NCBI GenBank assembly: GCA_029210865.1 | Contig: JARGGE010000146.1 | Location: forward strand, 1 to 6,908 | Source: Trueperaceae bacterium | GTDB lineage: Bacteria; Deinococcota; Deinococci; Deinococcales; Trueperaceae | Length of the DNA stretch: 6,908 bases | Direction of reading: 5' to 3' | Translations under genes and position numbers: made by a program | The notes under the pieces: generated by a model | Seen by the model: only the letters and a program-made list of their open reading frames with translations | The model's database searches: none | Told to the model about the DNA's origin: nothing | In this document: one piece after another, positions 1 through 5,955 of the stretch | Position numbering within the stretch: the stretch's first letter is position 1 | How the letters are laid out: the number at the start of each line of letters is the position of its first letter

Positions 1-254
1 CAGACCCGTTTGAACGCACCAACCTCGCCGACGACCCTACGCACGCGGCGACGCTGCGCGCCCTGGCTGCGCGGCTGTGGGGCGTGGTGCGCGACACCGA
101 CGACCGCACCCTGGGCGACGCCCAGTACGGCATGTTCCGCTTCGCGCCGGTCGGCCCCGAGGCCGCCGAACGCGTCGCCCCGACGGCCGAGGCCGCCGCG
201 GGGGCCGCCCCCACGGGCGACGCCCCCCAGAACGAAGAGAGAGGGATCCCATGA
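1..254 (+). CDS. Sulfatase (arylsulfatase family), C-terminal fragment
   Basis: This is the last 83 codons of a gene that begins left of the window; the first whole codon is at base 3 and the stop is TGA at 252-254. The fragment opens with DPFERTNLADDPTHAATL, matching the C-terminal signature of alkaline-phosphatase-superfamily sulfatases (DPxExxNLADDPxxxxxL followed by an amphipathic helix and a Trp). It continues through an RxTDD and an RFAPVGP segment. The last 30 or so residues are Ala/Pro/Glu-rich and probably disordered. Sulfatases hydrolyse sulfate esters using a formylglycine made from an active-site Cys/Ser, but that catalytic N-terminal part lies outside the window, so activity and substrate cannot be judged. 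The stop overlaps the next start as ATGA, so the fragment belongs to the same transcription unit as the SDR gene. The family call is fairly safe; the substrate is unknown. Confidence 0.72.
   Translation, partial: DPFERTNLADDPTHAATLRALAARLWGVVRDTDDRTLGDAQYGMFRFAPVGPEAAERVAPTAEAAAGAAPTGDAPQNEERGIP
236..245 (+). promoter_or_regulatory. Ribosome binding site of the SDR gene
   Basis: A purine run ending in GAGAGAGGG lies five bases before the ATG at 251. It sits inside the last codons of the sulfatase gene. It decides the SDR start at 251 over the in-frame upstream extension back to base 77, which lacks any family similarity. Confidence 0.6.
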
Positions 255-1099
255 ACCAGCCCGACGCACCCGCTTCCACCACCTTCCGCCCCGACTTCCG
301 CCTCGACGGCAAGGTGTGCGTCCTCACCGGCGGCACGGGCGTCCTCGGCAGCGTGATGGCGCAAGGCCTCGCCGCTGCCGGCGCCCGGGTCGCCGTGCTG
401 GGGCGCCGCCGCGAGAAGGCCGAGGAGGTCGTCGATGCGGTGCGCGCGCTGGGCGGCGACGCGATCGCCACGCCCGCCGACGTGCTCGACCAGGGCGCCC
501 TCGAGGGCGTCCGCAGCGACCTGATCGATCGCTGGGGACGCGTCGACCTGCTGGTCAACGCCGCCGGCGGCAACCTGGCCGGGGCCACCCTCACGCCCGA
601 GCAGACCTTCTTCGACCTCGCCCCGGACGCCATGCGCGGGGTCATGGAGCTCAACTTCTTCGGCTCCTTCCTCCCCTCGCAGGTCTTCGCCAAGGCGATG
701 GTGGACCAGGGCGCGGGCGCCATCGTCAACGTCTCGTCGATGGCGGCGATCCAGTCGGTGACGCGCGTGGCGGGCTACTCGGCGGCCAAGGCCGCGATCG
801 ACAACTTCACCCGCTGGCTGGCCACCACGCTCGCTAAGCAGCACGGCGAGAAGCTGCGCGTGAACGCGATCGCCCCAGGCTTCTTCGTGGCCGAGCAGAA
901 CCGGCGCCTGCTCCTGAACGAGGACGGCACCCTCACCGCGCGTGGCCGCTCGATCATCGACAAGACCCCCATGGGGCGCTTCGGCGAGCCCGAGGAGCTC
1001 CTGGGCGCGCTGCTGTGGTTGCTCTCGGACGCGAGCCGCTTCGTCACCGGCACCGTGGTGCCCATCGACGGCGGCTTCTCGGTCTTCTCGGGCGTCTAG
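251..1099 (+). CDS. SDR-family oxidoreductase, D-mannonate oxidoreductase (fructuronate reductase) type
   Basis: This is a 282-residue classical short-chain dehydrogenase/reductase with a Rossmann fold, likely cytosolic and NAD(P)H-dependent. The glycine-rich cofactor loop is TGGTGVLG (residues 26-33), followed by NAAGG (103-107), the structural Asn in ELNFFG (N135), the catalytic Ser in VSS (S163), Y176 and K180 of the YxxxK motif, and a DGGFSVFSGV C-terminus. The TGGxGVLG loop, the NAAGGN segment, the APGFFxxEQNRxLL region (209-221) and the TPMGRFGEPEEL stretch (239-250) are typical of the SDR group annotated as D-mannonate oxidoreductase, which interconverts D-fructuronate and D-mannonate. 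The length fits the family. The ATG overlaps the sulfatase stop (ATGA) and has a good ribosome site. The exact sugar acid is an inference: no mannonate dehydratase (UxuA) is in the window, so another keto sugar acid is possible. Confidence 0.82.
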   Translation: MNQPDAPASTTFRPDFRLDGKVCVLTGGTGVLGSVMAQGLAAAGARVAVLGRRREKAEEVVDAVRALGGDAIATPADVLDQGALEGVRSDLIDRWGRVDLLVNAAGGNLAGATLTPEQTFFDLAPDAMRGVMELNFFGSFLPSQVFAKAMVDQGAGAIVNVSSMAAIQSVTRVAGYSAAKAAIDNFTRWLATTLAKQHGEKLRVNAIAPGFFVAEQNRRLLLNEDGTLTARGRSIIDKTPMGRFGEPEELLGALLWLLSDASRFVTGTVVPIDGGFSVFSGV

Positions 1100-1101
1100 G
1101 C

Positions 1102-2601
1102 GTGGCGGCGGGCTGGCTCTGGGGCGACCTGCACGTGCACTGCGCGGTCAGCTACGGCTTCGGGACCGCCCGGCGCGCGCTCGCCAACGCCGAGGAGCAC
1201 CTCGACTTCTGCAGCGTCACCGGGCACGCCTTCTGGCCCGACATGCCCACCGACGTCGAGCGCCACGACGCGCTGATCCTCAAGCACCTGGGCGGCTTCG
1301 CCAAGCTGCAGCGCGCCTGGCCCGAGCTGCTGGCCGAGATCGCCGGCGCGAACGCGCGCGGGCGGGTGGTGGCGCTCCCGAGCTACGAGTGGCACTCGCG
1401 TCGCCACGGCGACCTCAACGTCTACGGTTCGGCCGCGCTGCCGCTGCTGGACGCGGCCACGCCGGCGGGCCTCGAGGCCGCGCAGCGCGCCGCGGGCGAG
1501 GACCCGCTCGTGCTGCCGCACCACATCGGGTACGCCACGGGCTACCGCGGCATCGACTGGGCCTCGTTCGACCCGCGTCGCTCGCCGGTGCTCGAGGTCT
1601 TCTCGAGCCACGGGAGCTCCGAAGCCGACGACGCCCCCTACCCGTACGGCGAGAACATGGGCTTCCGGCAGGGGGCCTCGACCGCGCGCGCCGGGCTGGT
1701 GGCCGGCCACCGCTTCGGCTTCCAGGCCGGCACCGACAGCCACGACGGCTACCCGGGCCACTACGGCCACGGCCGCGTGGGGGTGCTCGCCGAGGCGCGC
1801 AGCCCCGAGGCCATCCTCGACGCGCTCCGCGCCCGGCGCACGATCGCCTCCACCGGTCCGAACGTCGCGGTGGACTTCGAGCTGGATGGCGCGGGCATCG
1901 GCGCGGCGACCGTCCGCCGCGACGCGATGCGGCTGCACGTGGCGGTGAAGGCGACCGACACGGTGGTGCGCCTCGAGCTCATCGAGGGCGACGCCTCGGG
2001 CTGGTGCGTCCGCCCGCTGCCGGTGGTGCCCGCGTCCTCGGCCTTCGCGCCCGGCCGGCACCTGGTGCGGGTCGAGACCGGCTGGGGGCGCCACGGCACC
2101 ATCGCCGACTGGAACGTGGTCGCGCGCGTCCACGGTGGGCGCTTGGCGGCGGCGACGCCGTACTTCCGGTACCCGGGCTACGCCACCCACGAGCTCGAGC
2201 CCACCGAACGGGTGCTCGAGCGCAGCGAGGCGCACGTCGCGTGGACGTGCCGCTCGCGGGCGGTGCCCTCGGGCGCCGTCGGCGGCACGCACCACCAAGC
2301 GGGCGGCCCGCAGACGCTGCTGCTCGAGCTCGACGGTGACGCCGAGACGCGCCTGGAGGTGACGAGCGAGGTGGGAACGATCGCCGCGAGGCTCCCGCAG
2401 TTGGTGGCCGGCTCGGTCGGCCGTTACGGCGGCGACGTCACCGGCCCGGCGATGGTCGTGCAGCGCGCCGCCCCCGAGCGCGAGTGGGCGCTGGAGCACG
2501 ACCTCACCCTCACGCCGCCCGCTGCGGGCGGCTTCGTCTACCTGCGGCTGATGCAGGCCGACGGCCAGGCCGCGTGGGCCAGCCCGGTGTTCCTGGACTG
2601 A
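1102..2601 (+). CDS. PHP-superfamily (DUF3604-like) predicted metal-dependent hydrolase
   Basis: This 499-residue protein starts with GTG two bases after the SDR stop. No good ribosome site is visible, so translation is probably coupled. The start is supported because the metal-binding motif GDLHVHC lies right after it (H11, H13). Further likely metal ligands or active-site residues are H42 in SVTGHAF, E96/H98 in SYEWHS, H140/H141 in LPHHIGY, H170 in FSSHGSSE, and D212/H214 in GTDSHDGYPG. This order fits the PHP alpha/beta-barrel fold (residues 1 to about 255). About 240 residues follow that look beta-rich, ending in LRLMQADGQAAWASPVFLD, a C-terminal pattern I associate with DUF3604-type proteins. 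No signal peptide is seen. PHP proteins cleave phosphoesters or other bonds, and the substrate here is unknown. Its place behind a sulfatase and a sugar-acid dehydrogenase suggests carbohydrate metabolism. Confidence 0.72.
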   Translation: MAAGWLWGDLHVHCAVSYGFGTARRALANAEEHLDFCSVTGHAFWPDMPTDVERHDALILKHLGGFAKLQRAWPELLAEIAGANARGRVVALPSYEWHSRRHGDLNVYGSAALPLLDAATPAGLEAAQRAAGEDPLVLPHHIGYATGYRGIDWASFDPRRSPVLEVFSSHGSSEADDAPYPYGENMGFRQGASTARAGLVAGHRFGFQAGTDSHDGYPGHYGHGRVGVLAEARSPEAILDALRARRTIASTGPNVAVDFELDGAGIGAATVRRDAMRLHVAVKATDTVVRLELIEGDASGWCVRPLPVVPASSAFAPGRHLVRVETGWGRHGTIADWNVVARVHGGRLAAATPYFRYPGYATHELEPTERVLERSEAHVAWTCRSRAVPSGAVGGTHHQAGGPQTLLLELDGDAETRLEVTSEVGTIAARLPQLVAGSVGRYGGDVTGPAMVVQRAAPEREWALEHDLTLTPPAAGGFVYLRLMQADGQAAWASPVFLD

Positions 2602-2648
2602 TCGCCCGCCTCAGGCGCCCGGCCGCGCCGCGACCCCGCGGCGGGCGA
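2602..2648. terminator. Inverted repeat at the convergent gene junction, possible two-way terminator
   Basis: The entire 9-base gap between the two convergent stop codons, TCGCCCGCC at 2602-2610, is perfectly complementary to GGCGGGCGA at 2640-2648, inside the end of the amidohydrolase gene. The 29-base loop holds a second small stem (GGCGC at 2614-2618 with GCGCC at 2625-2629). The position between convergent operons is where a bidirectional terminator would lie. There is no T-tract on either strand, and GC-only stems arise easily by chance in DNA of this composition, so the call is tentative. Confidence 0.3.
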
Positions 2649-3846
2649 GCGCCGGCGCGCACCACACCACCGCGCCCCCCAGCACCACCAGCAGCGGCGC
2701 GCGCAGCGCGCGCACGTCGCGCAGCGGGTCGCCGCAAACCACCAGCAGGTCGGCGCGCGCGCCGGGCGCCAGCGTCCCCAGGTCGGGGCGGCGCAGCAGC
2801 CGGGCGGCCACGCTCGTCGCGGCGCGCAGCGCCTCGGTGGGGGTGAGCCCGGCCGCCACGAGCAGCGCCACCTCGAGCGGCAGCGCGCCGTGCTGGTAGT
2901 CGGTGCCGGCCACGATCGGCACGCCTGCCGCGTGCGCGCGCCGGATGGCGTCCGCGTGGGTGGCGTCCGCGAGGCGTGCGGCCGCCTGGGCCCGTGCCGG
3001 CGGGCGCGAGCCGTCGATCTCGAGCGCGTCCGCCACCTGGCGCACGACCGTGCGGGTGGGGACGTAGGTGGTGCCGTGGTCGCGCATCGCGGCGACGTCG
3101 TCGGCGCCCAGCGCGTAGCCGTGCTCGAGCGAGTCGACGCCCGCGAGGATCGCCGCGCGCACGCCCGGTCCGGCGACCGCGTGCGCCGCCGCCGGCAGCC
3201 CCGCGGCGTGCGCCTCCGCGACCGCGGCGCGGAGCACGGCGTCCGGCAGCTGCTGCTCGGAGGCCTCGGCGCCGGCGGTGCTGAGCCCGGCGGTCGCCAT
3301 GAGCTTCACCCAGTCGACGCCCGCGGCCGCCGCAGCGGCGACCGCGCGGCGCGCGTCGTCGGGGCTCGCCACCGGCTGCCCCATGAAGGCCGCGTGGCCG
3401 CCGGGCGCCACCAGCGGCCGGCCGGCGCGGAACAGCCGGGGGCCGGTCGCGAGCCCCTCCGCGTACGCACGCCGCAGCTGCTCGTCGAGGCCGTCCGGGG
3501 CGCCCAGGTCGCGGACCGTGGTGACGCCAGCGCGCAGCTGCGCGTGGCCGTTGCGGAGCATGCGCAGCGCCAGCAGACCCGGCGGCAGCTCGCGGGTGGC
3601 AGGGTCGGTGTTCGTGATCGCCAGGTGGACGTGCGCGTCGACGAGCCCGGGGAGGAGCGTCGCGTCCTCGTCGCCGAGGTCGAGGTCGAGGAGGGGGTCG
3701 CCCACGACCGCTCCGGCGCCGCCGCCGGCCGCCGGCGCGGCGGCGTCGACGGCCGCGATCCGCCCGTCCGCCACGCGCAGCGTCCAGCGTGCCGCGTGCG
3801 CCGCGAGCCCGTCGAACCGGCGGGGGACCGTCAGCCGCAGGCCCAC
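2611..3846 (-). CDS. Metal-dependent amidohydrolase (imidazolonepropionase/prolidase-like)
   Basis: This 411-residue protein belongs to the amidohydrolase superfamily with the subtype I binuclear metal layout. HxH is in VDAHVHL (H72, H74), the likely carboxylated lysine is K181 in WVKLMATAG, and the remaining ligands are H222 in AAHAV, H242 in LEHGY and D316 in AGTDYQHG. The N-terminal strand region and the C-terminal LGTLAPGARADLLVVCGDPL segment (356-374) form the small beta-sandwich domain typical of imidazolonepropionase- and Xaa-Pro-dipeptidase-like members. Such enzymes hydrolyse amide or lactam bonds in the cytosol; the substrate cannot be read here. The GTG start at 3846 lies one base after the stop of the dehydratase gene (TGAcGTG) with no clear ribosome site of its own, so translation is probably coupled. 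A lactonase or N-acyl-sugar hydrolase role would fit the locus but is only inference. Confidence 0.82.
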   Translation of the reverse strand: MGLRLTVPRRFDGLAAHAARWTLRVADGRIAAVDAAAPAAGGGAGAVVGDPLLDLDLGDEDATLLPGLVDAHVHLAITNTDPATRELPPGLLALRMLRNGHAQLRAGVTTVRDLGAPDGLDEQLRRAYAEGLATGPRLFRAGRPLVAPGGHAAFMGQPVASPDDARRAVAAAAAAGVDWVKLMATAGLSTAGAEASEQQLPDAVLRAAVAEAHAAGLPAAAHAVAGPGVRAAILAGVDSLEHGYALGADDVAAMRDHGTTYVPTRTVVRQVADALEIDGSRPPARAQAAARLADATHADAIRRAHAAGVPIVAGTDYQHGALPLEVALLVAAGLTPTEALRAATSVAARLLRRPDLGTLAPGARADLLVVCGDPLRDVRALRAPLLVVLGGAVVWCAPALARRGVAARPGA

Positions 3847-3847
3847 G

Positions 3848-5104
3848 TCAGAAACGCGGCAGCGCGCCGGTCCAGTCGGGGCGGTAGGCGCGCATCTCGG
3901 CGACGTCGTCGCGGTCGCGGATGCCGCAGGTGCGGTAGGCCTCGTGGAGCCGCGCGAGCGCGTCGCGGTCGAGCCGCACGCCCAACCCCGGGCCGTCGGG
4001 GACGCGGAGCGCGCCGCCCTCGAAGGCGAGCTTGCCCCCTTCGACCACCTCGTCCTCCTGCCACGGGTAGTGCGTGTCGCAGGCGTGGGTGAGGTTGGGG
4101 ATGGCGGCGGCGACGTGGGTCATGGCCGCGAGGCTGATGCCCAGGTGCGAGTTCGAGTGCATCGACAGCCCCAGCCCCCACGTGCGGCAGATCGTCGCCA
4201 GGTGCTGGGTGGCGCGCAGGCCGCCCCAGTAGTGGTGGTCGGCCAGGATCACCTGCGCGGAGCCGAGGCGGAGCGCATCGGGCAGGTGCTCGAAGCCGGT
4301 GACCACCATGTTCGTCGCCAAGGGGAGGTCGATCTGCCGTGCGACCTCGGCCATGCCGTCGAGCCCGGGCGCCGGGTCCTCGAGGTACTCGAGGACGCCG
4401 TCGAGCTGCGCCGCCATGCGCAGGCTGGTGGCCACCGTCCAGCCGCCGTTCGGGTCGATGCGCAGCGGTGCGCCGGGGAAGGCGGCGGCGAGCGCGCGCA
4501 GGGCCTCGGCCTCGGCGTCGGGCGCGAAGACGCCGGCCTTGAGCTTGATCGACCGGAAGCCGTGGCGCTCGATCATCCGCCGTGCCTGCGCGACGATGCC
4601 GTCGGGGTCGAGCGCGGCACCCCAGGCGTCGTCCTCGGGCTGCGTGTGGCGGCGGGCGAACTTGTAGAAGAGGTAGGCGCTGTAGGGCACCCGGTCGCGC
4701 ACCGCGCCGCCGAGCAGGTCGACGAGCGGTCGCCCCAGCAGCTGCCCCTGCAGGTCGAGGAAGGCGACCTCGAGGGCGGCCTCCACCTTCACCGGCAGGT
4801 TGCGCCGCGAGGTGCCGGGCGCCACCGAGAGCCCGCCGTCGGTGCCGGCCGCGAGGTGCCGGTCGATCGTCGCGCGGAGGCCCGCGAGGTCGAAGGGGTC
4901 GAGGCCGACGAGGTGCGGGGCCACGGTGGTCAGCCCCTCGAGCATCGCGGTGTCGCCGTAGGTCTCGCCCAGGCCGACGAAGCCGTCGCCGGTCTCGACC
5001 TCGAGGATCGAGCGCAGCGCGAAGGGCTGGTGCACGCCCACCACGTTCAGCAGCGGGGGGTCGCGGAAGGCGATGGGGGTGATGCGGACGGCGGTGATCG
5101 TCAT
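3848..5104 (-). CDS. Glucarate dehydratase-family protein (enolase superfamily)
   Basis: This 418-residue enzyme has the two-domain enolase-superfamily layout: a capping domain (about 1-130) and a barrel (about 130-390). GlucD-subgroup marks are NVVGVHQPF (20-28; compare the substrate-binding N/H region of E. coli GudD), KLK with K187 and catalytic K189, metal ligands D217 (RIDPNGGW), E242 (LEDPAPG) and N265 (LATNMVVTG), D289 of the Asp-His dyad (LADHHYW), and catalytic H316 (MHSNSHLGISLAAMTH). A complete catalytic set is therefore present. GlucD abstracts the proton alpha to the carboxylate of D-glucarate/L-idarate and expels water to give 5-keto-4-deoxyglucarate. A related aldarate is possible, because GlucD-related proteins without that activity are known. 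An AGGAG site five bases before the ATG supports the start. It is the first gene of a pair with the amidohydrolase and diverges from the deacetylase-like gene. Confidence 0.83.
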   Translation of the reverse strand: MTITAVRITPIAFRDPPLLNVVGVHQPFALRSILEVETGDGFVGLGETYGDTAMLEGLTTVAPHLVGLDPFDLAGLRATIDRHLAAGTDGGLSVAPGTSRRNLPVKVEAALEVAFLDLQGQLLGRPLVDLLGGAVRDRVPYSAYLFYKFARRHTQPEDDAWGAALDPDGIVAQARRMIERHGFRSIKLKAGVFAPDAEAEALRALAAAFPGAPLRIDPNGGWTVATSLRMAAQLDGVLEYLEDPAPGLDGMAEVARQIDLPLATNMVVTGFEHLPDALRLGSAQVILADHHYWGGLRATQHLATICRTWGLGLSMHSNSHLGISLAAMTHVAAAIPNLTHACDTHYPWQEDEVVEGGKLAFEGGALRVPDGPGLGVRLDRDALARLHEAYRTCGIRDRDDVAEMRAYRPDWTGALPRF

Positions 5105-5151
5105 GCGGGCTCCTGGGCGGCGGCGCGGCGCGCGGCGGTAGCGTGGGGGCG
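5105..5151. promoter_or_regulatory. Short divergent intergenic region, expected two-way promoter
   Basis: Only 47 bases separate the divergent dehydratase and deacetylase-like genes. The stretch is almost entirely G and C, and I see no convincing -10/-35 pair or operator palindrome. Both transcription units would need to start here or inside the opposing coding region. The regulatory role is inferred from gene layout only. Confidence 0.3.
5110..5114 (-). promoter_or_regulatory. Ribosome binding site of the glucarate dehydratase-family gene
   Basis: AGGAG (CTCCT on the given strand) sits five bases upstream of the ATG at 5104. It is the clearest Shine-Dalgarno match in the window and fixes this start. 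Confidence 0.65.
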
Positions 5152-5955
5152 ATGCCCTCTGGACCTCTGCACCTGAGCGTCGACGACGTGGCGGCGTGCC
5201 TGCGCGACCTCGGCGAGGGCGAGCACGTCACGCCCTGGACGCAGCCGGCCTTCGCCTACCTGCGCGCGCTGCACGAGCGCGCGGGGGTGGTGGTGAGCCT
5301 GTACGCCTTCCTGGAAGACGGGACCTGGACGCTCGAGGACGTCCCGCCGCGGCACCGGGCGGCCTTCACGGCGGCCTCGGGCTGGCTGCGCTTCGGGTTC
5401 CACGGGCTCGACGCCGCCACCCATTACGGCGCGGGCGGCGCTCCGCTGGTCGACGCCCGCGCGCACTACGCCCGCTTCGTCGCCGCCACCCGCCGCTTCG
5501 CGGGGTCGGCGGCGATCGACCGGCTGCCGCGCGTCCACCGCTTCCTGGGTCGGCACGAGGCCGTGCGCGCCTGGCGCGACGCCGAGGCGGGCGTGCTGGG
5601 GCTCCTGACCGCCGACGACGACCGGCCGGAGGTCTACCACCTGGACGCCGCCCTGCGCGCGCGCGTCCGTGCCCAGGGCGCGGCCTTCGACGAGCAGGAG
5701 CGACTCCACCTGGTGGCGAGCCTGCCGCGACTCGAACGCGAGGTCGGCGTGGCCGGGCGGCTGGACGCTACGCGCGCGGCCACCCCGCGCTGCCTCTTCA
5801 CCCACGAGCCCGACCTCGCCGGCGCCGCCGTGCGCGCCCGGGTCGAGGAAGCGGTCGAATGGGCGGCGCGCCGCGGGGTCGGTTGGGCCTTCCCTCAGGA
5901 CGCCCTCGCGTCGCCGTCGCCGGCCACGGACGCCTCGGCGGCCGACGCCTCGTAG
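5152..5955 (+). CDS. NodB/polysaccharide deacetylase-like protein
   Basis: This 267-residue protein opens with LHLSVDDV, resembling the first deacetylase motif (S/T-x-D-D; D11, D12 as base and metal ligand). A segment FAYLRALHERAGVVVSLYAF (34-53) matches the first barrel helix and strand of this fold. FGFHGLDAATHYG (81-93) supplies H84 and H91, the likely metal histidines in place of the usual HxxxH. NodB-fold enzymes remove N- or O-acetyl groups from glycans. No signal peptide is visible, so a cytosolic role on oligosaccharides is more likely than wall modification. The ATG at 5152 is chosen because the DD motif follows closely. A GTG at 5143 is possible, and the only ribosome-like run (GGGGG at 5145-5149) is very close to the ATG, so the start is uncertain. 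The Ala/Ser-rich tail (about the last 18 residues) overlaps the RraA-like gene. The fold call is moderate; the substrate is unknown. Confidence 0.6.
   Translation: MPSGPLHLSVDDVAACLRDLGEGEHVTPWTQPAFAYLRALHERAGVVVSLYAFLEDGTWTLEDVPPRHRAAFTAASGWLRFGFHGLDAATHYGAGGAPLVDARAHYARFVAATRRFAGSAAIDRLPRVHRFLGRHEAVRAWRDAEAGVLGLLTADDDRPEVYHLDAALRARVRAQGAAFDEQERLHLVASLPRLEREVGVAGRLDATRAATPRCLFTHEPDLAGAAVRARVEEAVEWAARRGVGWAFPQDALASPSPATDASAADAS

Noticed and set aside
942..2339. Long forward open frame (465 codons) overlapping the SDR and PHP genes
   Set aside because: Arg/Ala/Pro-rich shadow translation with no family motif, overlapping two genes with clear catalytic signatures in another frame. Stop-free frames are common in DNA this GC-rich.
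1096..2499. Long reverse open frame (467 codons) opposite the PHP gene
   Set aside because: Antisense shadow rich in Arg, Ala, Val and His with no recognisable domain; the forward frame has a complete metal-binding pattern.
3675..3697. GAGGTC short tandem repeat in the amidohydrolase gene
   Set aside because: It only encodes a Leu-Asp-Leu-Asp stretch in the N-terminal domain; too short and codon-driven to treat as a functional repeat.
2890..5176. Two long forward open frames opposite the amidohydrolase and dehydratase genes
   Set aside because: Low-complexity shadow translations. The reverse-strand frames carry full amidohydrolase and enolase-superfamily active sites.
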